Assembly: GCF_035607535.1 (NCBI RefSeq)
Contig: NZ_JAYDZX010000011.1
Span: 124,001 to 188,000, forward strand
Source: Salinimicrobium sp035607535
Lineage (GTDB): Bacteria; Bacteroidota; Bacteroidia; Flavobacteriales; Flavobacteriaceae
Length of the DNA: 64,000 bases
Direction: 5' to 3'
The notes beneath the pieces are model-generated. The model made no database searches and was not told where the DNA came from. It worked only from the letters and a program-made list of their open reading frames with translations. The position numbers and the translations under genes are program-made. Below, piece by piece: positions 43,059 to 51,036 of the stretch (position 1 is its first letter; each line of letters starts with the position of its first letter).

Positions 43059-45128
43059 TTATTCGGTGATTCCCTCCAAATCCAGGAGAAAAGCATATTC
43101 TTCAGCTACTTCCCTTAGCGCCTCAAAACGTCCTGATGCTCCACCATGACCTGCGTCCATGTTAGTGTGAAAAAGCAACTTATTAGAATCGGTTTTTAGC
43201 TCCCTCAACTTGGCTACCCATTTTGCCGGCTCCCAGTACTGCACCTGGGAATCGTGTAGCCCGGTAGTGACCAGCATATTTGGATAATCCTGAGCCGTTA
43301 CATTGTCATAAGGGGAATAGGATTTCATGTAGAAATAATATTCGGGATCATTTGGATTGCCCCATTCATCATATTCTCCCGTAGTTAAGGGAATAGTCTC
43401 ATCCAGCATGGTTGTGACCACATCAACAAAAGGCACTGAAGCTATTATTCCTTTGTACAGTTGAGGCGCAATATTGGCGACCACGCCCATTAACAATCCG
43501 CCGGCAGAACCTCCACTGGCATACATATGTTCTGGCGAAGTATAATTCTCCTGAATTAGATGTTTAGTACAATCAATGAAATCGGTAAACGTATTCTTCT
43601 TCTTAAGTAACTTACCATCTTCATACCATTTCCTTCCAAGGTATTCGCCTCCCCTCACATGTGCTATGACAAAAATGAATCCGCGGTCAAGCAAGCTTAA
43701 ACGTACATTTGAAAAGTAAGGGTCTATTGTAGATCCATATGAACCATAAGCGTACTGTAAAACAGGATTTTTCCCGTCTTTTTGAAGCTCCTTGCGATGT
43801 ACAAGCGTCATAGGGATCTTAGTGCCATCCTGGGCGGTAGCCCAGATACGATCTGAGACATAGTTTTCTTTCTTAAATGTACCTCCCAGAACTTCCAGCT
43901 CCTTTTTTACAACCTTTTCCTTAGTACGCATGTTGAAATCCACCACCTGCGTTGGAGTAAGTAAAGAGTTGTAGGTATACCTGAGAATTTCAGTATCAAA
44001 GTCGGGGTTAGTGCCGGTAAAAGCAGTATAAGTCTCATTGTCGAATGGCAGGAAATAAGAATCTGTTCCATCCCATCTGCGAATATGGATCTTGTTAAGA
44101 CCATTACTCCTTTCACTTACCACAATATAATCTCTAAACAGGTCAATATCTTCCAGTAACACATCCTCCCGGTGTGGTATCACCTCTTCCCAATTCTCTA
44201 TCCCGGGATCATGAACCGGAGCTTTCATCAACTTGAAGTTAGTGGCCCCGTCCTTATTGGTCATGATATAGAAACAATCCCTGTAATGAGCAATACTATA
44301 TTCCACGCCTCTTATCCTTGGCTGTACTATATGCACTTCTCCATGTGGATCATCGGCTGAAATAAACCTGTATTCCGAAGTCAGGGTGCTATCTGATCCT
44401 ATAATGATGTAGCGCCTCGATTTCGACTTGTAGACATAGGTGTGAAAAGTCTCGTCCTCTTCAAAAAAAACAAGTTCATCCTCCTTTGCTTTTGTACCTA
44501 ACCTGTGCTTGTAAATCTTATTGCTGCGCAAGGTCTCCTCGTCTTTACGCGCATAGAAAAGGGTTTTGTTGTCGTTTGCCCAGGTAGCACCACCGGTGGT
44601 GTTTTTAATTTTTTCAGAGAAAATTTCCCCGGTCTCCAGGTTCTTAACGTAGATGGTGTATTTCCTTCGACTCACCGTATCTACAGCATAAGAAACAAGT
44701 TTATTGTTGGGACTCACACTAATCCCGCTTAACCGGTAATAGTCATGTCCTTCTGCCATTTTATTGACATCAAACATGATCTCTTCCGGCGCTTCCAGGG
44801 TTTCTTTCTTGCGGGAGTAAATAGGATAATCCTTTCCTTTTTCAAAGCGGGTGATATACCAGTAACCATTAAGTTTATATGGTACAGACGAATCATCTTC
44901 TTTGATCCTTTTCTTCACTTCCTGAAACAGCTTCTCCTGCAGCTGTTTAGTATGAGCTGTCATTTGATCATTATACACGTTCTCACGGGTGAGATAGTCA
45001 AGAACTTCAGGATTTTCGCGTTCGCGCAACCAGAAGTAATCATCTGTACGAACATCTCCGTGTTTTTCCAGATTTACCGGTATTTTTTTAATCCGGGGGG
45101 CAATTATTTCGTTAGCAGCAACTTTCAT
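43059..45128 (-). CDS. S9 family peptidase, oligopeptidase B-like
   Basis: 689 residues, the full size of oligopeptidase B. An N-terminal beta-propeller (about residues 70-410) precedes an alpha/beta hydrolase with the nucleophile GGSAGGLLMG and the catalytic His in DAGHGGASGR. No signal peptide, so probably cytoplasmic. Cleaves short peptides, in the family after basic residues. A TAACTTTG box lies at 45154-45161 on the minus strand. Confidence 0.92.
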   Translation of the reverse strand: MKVAANEIIAPRIKKIPVNLEKHGDVRTDDYFWLRERENPEVLDYLTRENVYNDQMTAHTKQLQEKLFQEVKKRIKEDDSSVPYKLNGYWYITRFEKGKDYPIYSRKKETLEAPEEIMFDVNKMAEGHDYYRLSGISVSPNNKLVSYAVDTVSRRKYTIYVKNLETGEIFSEKIKNTTGGATWANDNKTLFYARKDEETLRSNKIYKHRLGTKAKEDELVFFEEDETFHTYVYKSKSRRYIIIGSDSTLTSEYRFISADDPHGEVHIVQPRIRGVEYSIAHYRDCFYIMTNKDGATNFKLMKAPVHDPGIENWEEVIPHREDVLLEDIDLFRDYIVVSERSNGLNKIHIRRWDGTDSYFLPFDNETYTAFTGTNPDFDTEILRYTYNSLLTPTQVVDFNMRTKEKVVKKELEVLGGTFKKENYVSDRIWATAQDGTKIPMTLVHRKELQKDGKNPVLQYAYGSYGSTIDPYFSNVRLSLLDRGFIFVIAHVRGGEYLGRKWYEDGKLLKKKNTFTDFIDCTKHLIQENYTSPEHMYASGGSAGGLLMGVVANIAPQLYKGIIASVPFVDVVTTMLDETIPLTTGEYDEWGNPNDPEYYFYMKSYSPYDNVTAQDYPNMLVTTGLHDSQVQYWEPAKWVAKLRELKTDSNKLLFHTNMDAGHGGASGRFEALREVAEEYAFLLDLEGITE

Positions 45129-45223
45129 TTTCTCATTTTAATTTTACCGGCTGCAAAGTTACGCTTTCTAATAAAGAAAACTTAAAACTGTGTCTATAAG
45201 TTCTATATAATGACCTTTTTAGG

Positions 45224-45231
45224 TAGTTTTG
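45224..45231 (+). promoter_or_regulatory. candidate -7 box for the YbaB gene
   Basis: TAGTTTTG, an exact TAnnTTTG match, 23 bases before the ATG. The -33 position has TTCT, a weak match. Confidence 0.45.
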
Positions 45232-45253
45232 CTGTAACCATAAAACTGATACT

Positions 45254-45586
45254 ATGTTTGGAGATATGATGGGCATGATGAACAAGATCAAGGAGACCCA
45301 GAAAAAAGTTGAAGAGACCAAAGAAAGACTCAAGACCGTCCTGCTTGATGAGCAATCTGCCGACGGACTTTTAAAAGTAACGATCACCGCTAATCGCGAG
45401 ATCAAAAATATAGAGATTGCCGACGAGCTTTTGGAAGACAAAGAACAACTCGAGGATTATTTAGTGTTGACCATCAACAAAGCTGTTGCCCGCGCGACCG
45501 AAGTAAATGAAGGCGAACTTGCCGCAGTGGCTAAAGAAGGTATGCCAGATATTCCCGGAATGAATGATATGCTTGGGAATAGTTAA
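45254..45586 (+). CDS. YbaB/EbfC nucleoid-associated protein
   Basis: 110 residues. The Met-rich start MFGDMMGMMNKIKETQKKVEE, GLLKVTITANREIKNIEI and the helical LVLTINKAVARATEV are typical of this dimeric DNA-binding family. It usually sits next to dnaX and recR, but here it stands alone between a divergent peptidase gene and a convergent aldolase gene. Confidence 0.93.
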   Translation: MFGDMMGMMNKIKETQKKVEETKERLKTVLLDEQSADGLLKVTITANREIKNIEIADELLEDKEQLEDYLVLTINKAVARATEVNEGELAAVAKEGMPDIPGMNDMLGNS

Positions 45587-45650
45587 TGGTCAAAAGTTCG
45601 GAGTTAAGAGATAGAGAACATTGAACTCTGAACTATCGACTATCAACAAA
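45587..45650. repeat. degenerate AACT-rich spacer
   Basis: The spacer between YbaB and the terminator contains GGAGTTAAGAG and then GAACTCTGAACTATCGACTATCAAC, an imperfect series built on an AAC/GAACT word. A similar style occurs after prfB (50401-50510). Probably drifted tandem-repeat sequence without function. Confidence 0.35.
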
Positions 45651-45699
45651 AAAAAAGATTACCTGCCAAAAATGTCATTTTTGGCAGGTAATCTTTTTT
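45651..45699. terminator. bidirectional terminator, 24-bp perfect palindrome
   Basis: A perfect 24-bp stem around one central T. The arms carry, from the outside in, AAAAAAGATT, ACCTGCC and AAAAATG. Both strands end in six T. It lies between YbaB and the convergent threonine aldolase and overlaps the aldolase stop codon by two bases. The core AAAAATG-N-CATTTTT is the same as in the terminator at 12018. Confidence 0.92.
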
Positions 45700-46726
45700 A
45701 CAGTTTCATCCCTCTTAGCACCTCCAGAAATCTTTGGTGCATTTCTTCGGAATAATCAAGGTGAGTTACCGCTCTCAACTTCCCCTGCCCCATATTGCTT
45801 ATCCTGATATTTTCCTTTTTCAGAGCTTCCATAAAGGCTCCTTCATCTGAAGGATTTTTCAAATAGAAGATAACAATATTGGTTTCAACCGGTTCCACTT
45901 CCCCAATGTAGCTTTGCTCCTTAAGTACCTCTCCAATTTCTGAAGCTCTTTTATTGTCCTCGGCAAGTCGCTCTACATGGTGATCAAGTGCATATATTCC
46001 GGCGGCAGCCATAAAGCCTATCTGGCGCATTCCACCTCCAAGGACCTTTCTCACCCTCATTGCATTTTTCATAATCTCTTTGTTCCCAATAAGAACAGTT
46101 CCCAGCGGAGTTCCCAGTCCTTTTGAAAGACAAACAGAGATTGTGTCAAAAATTTTCCCGTATTCCTTAGGATCTTCCCCGGTAGCTACGAGGGCATTGA
46201 AAAGGCGGGCACCGTCCAGGTGCAAGCCAAGATTGTGCTCATCACACACCTTTCTGATCTTCCTGATCTCTTCAAAATCATAACAAGCTCCTCCTCCTTT
46301 GTTGGTCGTATTTTCAAGACAAACAAGGGTGGTTAACGGACTGTGATAAAAATCGGGCGGGTTGATATTTTCTACCACCTGGTCTGCTGTTATCATTCCG
46401 CGGTGACCATCCACCAGTTTGCAGGAAACTCCGCTGTTAAAGGAAACCCCGCCGCCTTCGTAGTTGTAAACATGCGCCCATTTGTCACAAATAAGTTGAT
46501 CGGCCGGTTGTGTATGCAGCTTGATCGCTGCCTGGTTAGCCATACTTCCGGTTGGAAAGAACAAAGCTTCATCCATTCCAAACATATCGGCCAGTTTTCT
46601 CTCCAGTTTATTCACTGTAGGATCTTCCTTATACACGTCATCACCTACTTCAGCATTGATGATGGCCTGCATCATTCCTTCTGTAGGTTTAGTCACCGTA
46701 TCACTTCTAAGATCTATTTCTTTCAT
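45698..46726 (-). CDS. ltaE: low-specificity L-threonine aldolase
   Basis: 342 residues. PLP fold-type I; the start DLRSDTVTKPT is diagnostic, followed by GDDVYKEDPTVNKLE, HLDGARLFNA (Asp and Arg that hold PLP) and the Schiff-base Lys in CLSKGLGTPLG. Splits L-threonine or allo-threonine into glycine and acetaldehyde. Begins 6 bases after the metalloprotease gene on the same strand. Confidence 0.94.
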   Translation of the reverse strand: MKEIDLRSDTVTKPTEGMMQAIINAEVGDDVYKEDPTVNKLERKLADMFGMDEALFFPTGSMANQAAIKLHTQPADQLICDKWAHVYNYEGGGVSFNSGVSCKLVDGHRGMITADQVVENINPPDFYHSPLTTLVCLENTTNKGGGACYDFEEIRKIRKVCDEHNLGLHLDGARLFNALVATGEDPKEYGKIFDTISVCLSKGLGTPLGTVLIGNKEIMKNAMRVRKVLGGGMRQIGFMAAAGIYALDHHVERLAEDNKRASEIGEVLKEQSYIGEVEPVETNIVIFYLKNPSDEGAFMEALKKENIRISNMGQGKLRAVTHLDYSEEMHQRFLEVLRGMKL

Positions 46727-46732
46727 TCTTGT

Positions 46733-49147
46733 TTAATGTTTTAAGTATTCATAGTAGCTGCCAATAGGAGAACCGTCTGGGATCTGAGGCACCCGGTTCT
46801 CTGGCTTAAATTCTGAAGGATCTTCCCTGAACCTCTTGATTTCCTGCAAAATTAGTTGAATAGCGGGATCTTTTCTAGAGCCAAGAAATTTTTCCAACTC
46901 CTGAAGCACTGCAAAGACTTCAGCTTTTACCGCGGGAGTAGAATTATCACTGGCAGCAAGCTCCAGCAGGGATTGTACAACATTGTGATTGATAACATTT
47001 TGAACCTGCTCCAGATATGGATTTTTTGAAACCGATTTTTTAACTGTTTGATCCAGCAAGGTGTTAAGCACTTCCCGCAATCCCAACTGATCCCCATCCA
47101 GAGCCCTCTGTTGCACCAATCTGGCGGCACGCTGTGGATGTAGCAAAAGGGAAAGTGTCATTTCGCTCGCAGTCGCAGGAGCGCCGAGAGCATCAAAAGT
47201 CACCCCTGTATTGCTTCTGAAGGATTCACGGCTTCGGTCATAACCATATGATCTGGGTGGAAATAGCTCAAGTTTCTCTTTTGGAATGGCAAGTGTTTCA
47301 GCAGATAGTGTCTCTAAAATAGCTTTTAAAGCAGCTACCTGCTCTTTTTTACTGATCACTTCCTGAATTTCTTCAGTTCCGCCCTTGACAGCGTAGTTAT
47401 AATCCAAACCGCCTATCAGTTTAACGGCAGCTTCCGTTTGATATCTGTGAAGAAAATATACAGGCACAAAAACATCTTCCAAAACAGAGTAAGGCTCATT
47501 CTTCCTGATATTATCTTCAGAAAAATTCTCTATTCCTATTTTTCTCACCTTCAGGATGTGTTCCAGCTCCTCAACGGCGCTTCTTCCATTGTCCCAAAGA
47601 TGAGCAGTGGCATGAGCACCACCTTGAGCTCTTGCATCTCTATCGGAAATAAACTGCAGTCCTTGCGAAGCAGCTTCAGCAATAATGCTGTTCAAAAATG
47701 CCCTTTCTGACACCCCTTCCGGCACTTCTCCATAAAGGGCTTTTACCGAAAATTTATCCCATAGGCCAATACCCACATCGTAAGCTTCAGAAAAATCTAT
47801 TTTTCCATTGTCAATTTTGAATTTAGGATGAGGATAATCCATCACCGAAGCCCGGTCATTTGCACTGGCTGCGAAGTTATGGGCAAAGCCAATGGTATGA
47901 CCTACCTCGTGTGCAGACAACTGCCTAATCCTCGCCACTGCAAGATCCAGCATTTCCTCATGGTTCTCATCGTCTTCGGCAAAAGGTCTGTTCATTAAAC
48001 CCTGGGCGATCATAAAATCCTGCCGAATTCGTAAACTTCCCAGGCTTACATGACCTTTAATAATTTCCCCTGTCCTTGGATCCACTACACTGGCTCCATA
48101 GCTCCAGCCGCGGGTTGATCTGTGGACCCACTGTATGACATTATAGCGCACATCCAGGGGATCTGCTCCCTCGGGTAACATCTTCACCTGAAAAGCATCT
48201 TTATAGCCCAATTCTTCATAGGCTTCATTCCACCAGCGGGCTCCTTCAAGCAAAGCAGACCTTACAGGTTCGGGAGTACCGGGATCTAAATAATATACGA
48301 TTGGTTCGACCGCCTCACTTATTGGAGCTCCGGGATCTTTCTTCTCCAACCTGTGTCTTACGGCCCACCTCTTTTCTATAGGTTCAAAGACCGGGGAAGC
48401 ATAGTCATAATAGGAAATGAATTGAGCGCCGGTACGGGGGTCAAAAATGCGTTTTTCGTAGCCGGCTTCAGGAAGCTTTACAAAAGAATGATGCTGCACC
48501 ACAGTAAGGTTCTTTGGATCGGGCAAAACACTTTTTAAAGCCTGACTCTTTGCGTCACCAGAAAACGTGAGCAAAGCTTCAAACTCAACATTTTCGGGAA
48601 AAGCCTTTGTTCGATCCGGCGCCAACGCACTTTTTGAAAGATCTATTTTAAAGTCTCCATGGTCGCCACCTTTCAGCCTGTCTGCAACTCCGTGGGCATC
48701 CTGCATTAAAAAAGGGGTAAGATCAATTACATAAACATCATCCTTTTCCACTTTTATCTCAAAACCTGCAAGTACCGATCTCGCAAAAGCTTCTTCAACG
48801 CTCTGCTTTTCCAGGACATTATCGGTAACTGCTCTATATTTGAGATTTGGTTGTACCAGTAATAGCTTATTACCTGCCTTTTGGAATTTCACAATAACTT
48901 CACCTCCCAGTTGTCCCCTATCCAGTCCAATGTCATTTGACCCTACTCCACTGGTGAGGAAATGGGTATAGAGAAATTCTTCACCCGCCTTGTCTACCTC
49001 CAGGTAGATCCTATCTTCATTTTGATCGTAGTAAAAATCAAAATATCCCTCGAATTTCTTCAGTCCTTCTTTTTTATTCAGAAATTGTGCTGACAGCGAA
49101 AAGCTTAGAAAAAAGAGGCTGAAAAAACATAGAGAGGATCTGGTCAT
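46733..49147 (-). CDS. secreted zinc-dependent metalloprotease (DUF5117/DUF4953 type)
   Basis: 804 residues with a Sec signal peptide (FSLFFLSFSLSAQF, cleavage near residue 20). The zinc site HEVGHTIGFAHNF is the HExxHxxGxxH motif of metzincins at about residue 400. The flanking regions (YYDYASPVFEP, RWWNEAYEELGYKDAF, ASVVDPRTGEI) match a Bacteroidetes envelope protease family with N-terminal DUF5118/5117-like and C-terminal DUF4953-like parts. Substrate unknown. Probable promoter element CGAAGCTA/TAGCTTCG only approximates the consensus. Confidence 0.88.
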   Translation of the reverse strand: MTRSSLCFFSLFFLSFSLSAQFLNKKEGLKKFEGYFDFYYDQNEDRIYLEVDKAGEEFLYTHFLTSGVGSNDIGLDRGQLGGEVIVKFQKAGNKLLLVQPNLKYRAVTDNVLEKQSVEEAFARSVLAGFEIKVEKDDVYVIDLTPFLMQDAHGVADRLKGGDHGDFKIDLSKSALAPDRTKAFPENVEFEALLTFSGDAKSQALKSVLPDPKNLTVVQHHSFVKLPEAGYEKRIFDPRTGAQFISYYDYASPVFEPIEKRWAVRHRLEKKDPGAPISEAVEPIVYYLDPGTPEPVRSALLEGARWWNEAYEELGYKDAFQVKMLPEGADPLDVRYNVIQWVHRSTRGWSYGASVVDPRTGEIIKGHVSLGSLRIRQDFMIAQGLMNRPFAEDDENHEEMLDLAVARIRQLSAHEVGHTIGFAHNFAASANDRASVMDYPHPKFKIDNGKIDFSEAYDVGIGLWDKFSVKALYGEVPEGVSERAFLNSIIAEAASQGLQFISDRDARAQGGAHATAHLWDNGRSAVEELEHILKVRKIGIENFSEDNIRKNEPYSVLEDVFVPVYFLHRYQTEAAVKLIGGLDYNYAVKGGTEEIQEVISKKEQVAALKAILETLSAETLAIPKEKLELFPPRSYGYDRSRESFRSNTGVTFDALGAPATASEMTLSLLLHPQRAARLVQQRALDGDQLGLREVLNTLLDQTVKKSVSKNPYLEQVQNVINHNVVQSLLELAASDNSTPAVKAEVFAVLQELEKFLGSRKDPAIQLILQEIKRFREDPSEFKPENRVPQIPDGSPIGSYYEYLKH

Positions 49148-49196
49148 GATTTGAAATTTTTGGCGAAGCTAAAACTATAAAATAATCGTAAAATAG

Positions 49197-49227
49197 TTTT
49201 CAAGAACCCGCTTTAATTCTATTTTTG
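49197..49227 (+). promoter_or_regulatory. Bacteroidetes-type promoter for prfB
   Basis: TTTT (49197-49200, one mismatch to TTTG), 19 bases, then TATTTTTG (49220-49227), 14 bases before the ATG at 49242. Confidence 0.5.
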
Positions 49228-49241
49228 TTCAAAATTCAAGT

Positions 49242-50340
49242 ATGCTTACTATAGATACTATTAAAGATCTTAAAGATCGCCTGGTTGCGTTAAGGAGGTA
49301 TCTTTGACTTTGATGCCAAGAAAATAGAAATTTCCAATCTCCAGGAAAAAACCCTGGCTCCCGACTTCTGGAATGATCCAAAAAAAGCTGAACTTCTGCT
49401 AAAAGAGCTCAATTCTCAAAAAAAATGGGTTGACGATTATGAAGAAGCGGTTACTCTTGTTGATGATCTTGAAGTCATCTATGAATTCTACAAGGAAGGG
49501 GAAGCCACTGCCGAAGATGTAGAAGAACGGCATGAAAAATCCAGAAATCTTATCGAGGACCTGGAATTCAAAAATATGCTTTCTGAAGAAGGGGACAACC
49601 TGAGTGCTGTTCTACAGGTCACAGCCGGTGCCGGCGGGACTGAGAGTTGCGATTGGGCAGAAATGCTTATGCGCATGTACTTGCGTTGGGCTGAAGACAG
49701 AGGTTACTCAGTCAAGGAATTGAACTACCAGGCCGGGGAGGTCGCCGGAGTAAAGACAGTTACTTTAGAAATAGAAGGAGAATTTGCCTTTGGATGGTTA
49801 AAGGGAGAAAACGGTGTTCACAGGCTGGTGAGAATTTCCCCTTTTGACAGTAATGCCAAAAGACATACCTCCTTTGCCAGTGTCTATGTCTATCCTTTGG
49901 CTGACGAGACTATAGAAATAGAGATCAATCCTGCAGATATTTCCTGGGAAACCATGAGGTCGTCGGGTGCGGGAGGCCAGAATGTGAATAAGGTGGAGAC
50001 TGCGGTGCGTCTACGACATGCACCTTCGGGAATTGTCATAGAAAATTCCGAGACGCGTTCTCAGCTCGACAACAAGACCAAAGCCATGCAGTTGCTAAAG
50101 AGTCAGCTTTATGAAATTGAGCTTCAGAAGCAACAGGCACAGCGACGGGAGATCGAGGATTCCAAGATGAAGATCGAGTGGGGATCACAAATAAGAAATT
50201 ACGTGATGCATCCCTACAAGCTTGTCAAAGATGTTCGTACAGGGGAAGAAACCGGAAACGTAGATTCGGTCATGGACGGTGAAATTGACCGGTTCCTAAA
50301 AGCCTTTCTCATGATGATGGGACAGAAGGTGGAAGAGTAA
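49242..50340 (+). CDS. prfB: peptide chain release factor 2 with programmed +1 frameshift
   Basis: The frame opens at the ATG at 49242 and reads 21 codons to CTT-TGA (TGA at 49305-49307). It continues after a +1 shift at GAC (49306) to 50340, about 365 residues in total. The site is AGGAGGTATCTTTGAC: an internal Shine-Dalgarno, the slippery CTT and the RF2-specific TGA followed by C. This is the autoregulatory shift known from most prfB genes; low RF2 raises shifting. The protein has the SPF tripeptide (ISPFDSN) that reads the stop codon and GAGGQNVNKVET with the GGQ that triggers peptide release. Confidence 0.97.
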
Positions 50341-50389
50341 AAGGTTTAAGGTTTAAGGTTTAAGGTTTAAGGTTTAAGGTTTAAGGTTT
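50341..50389 (+). repeat. seven tandem copies of AAGGTTT
   Basis: A perfect 7-base repeat repeated seven times, beginning immediately after the prfB stop codon. Too short and without spacers to be a CRISPR array. Suggests slipped-strand expansion. Confidence 0.95.
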
Positions 50390-50430
50390 AAAATTAAGAA
50401 TTCTGATTCAGCATTTCTCAACGTTGAACT

Positions 50431-50463
50431 GGCAACCGGCAACTGGCAACCGGCAACGGCAAC
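50431..50463 (+). repeat. tandem GGCAAC(C/T) repeats
   Basis: GGCAACC, GGCAACT, GGCAACC, GGCAAC, GGCAAC in a row, followed by another imperfect series (CATAACTTATAACTCCTAACT) up to about 50503. Noncoding spacer between prfB and the ArsC-like gene. Confidence 0.85.
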
Positions 50464-50511
50464 AGAAATAAAAGACACAAGTCATAACTTATAACTCCTA
50501 ACTAAACAAAA

Positions 50512-50856
50512 ATGATAAAGATCTACCACAACACCAGATGTAGAAAATCCAGGGAAGGATTACAGATTTTGGAAGCTTCGGGAAAGGAATTTGAAGTCAG
50601 GGAATATTTGAAGGAGGTCTTAAGTGAAGAAGAAATTGCGGCTCTGCTTCAAAAGTTGAATATGGCACCTATTGAATTGGTTCGACGGGAAGAAAAACTT
50701 TGGAAAGAAAATTATCGCGACCGCGATCTTAGCGATCAGGAGCTCATAAGAATAATGGCCGATAATCCGAAACTTATTCAGCGGCCCATAGTTGAGACCG
50801 AAAATAAAGCTGTAATAGGTCGTCCCGCTTCAAATATTGAAGAGATCATAAATTGA
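50512..50856 (+). CDS. ArsC/Spx-family thioredoxin-fold protein
   Basis: 114 residues. The start IYHNTRCRKSREGLQILE has the single catalytic Cys10 of the ArsC family, with the downstream QRPIVETENKAVIGRPASNIEEII typical of glutaredoxin-linked arsenate reductases and YffB. Arsenate reduction is the family name, but there are no ars genes nearby, so a general redox or Spx-like role is equally possible. Confidence 0.85.
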   Translation: MIKIYHNTRCRKSREGLQILEASGKEFEVREYLKEVLSEEEIAALLQKLNMAPIELVRREEKLWKENYRDRDLSDQELIRIMADNPKLIQRPIVETENKAVIGRPASNIEEIIN

Positions 50857-51036
50857 TCTCAGAACCTCATTAGTCAAGAATAAGGTCTTTTCAGCAGAAG
50901 CTGAAAGCTGCTCCAGGTGCGAATTCTCCACGTATTTTACAACTGCTAATCAGCTTGTTAAGAAATTTTATCTTTTTTTTCAACAAAAAAATTTAAACCA
51001 TTCCGGTTTTTCTCAGTCCAAGAAGAAAAACCAGTT

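Noticed and set aside
50341..50463. Possible CRISPR-like array
   Set aside because: Repeats are 7 bases with no spacers and no cas genes; simple tandem repeats.
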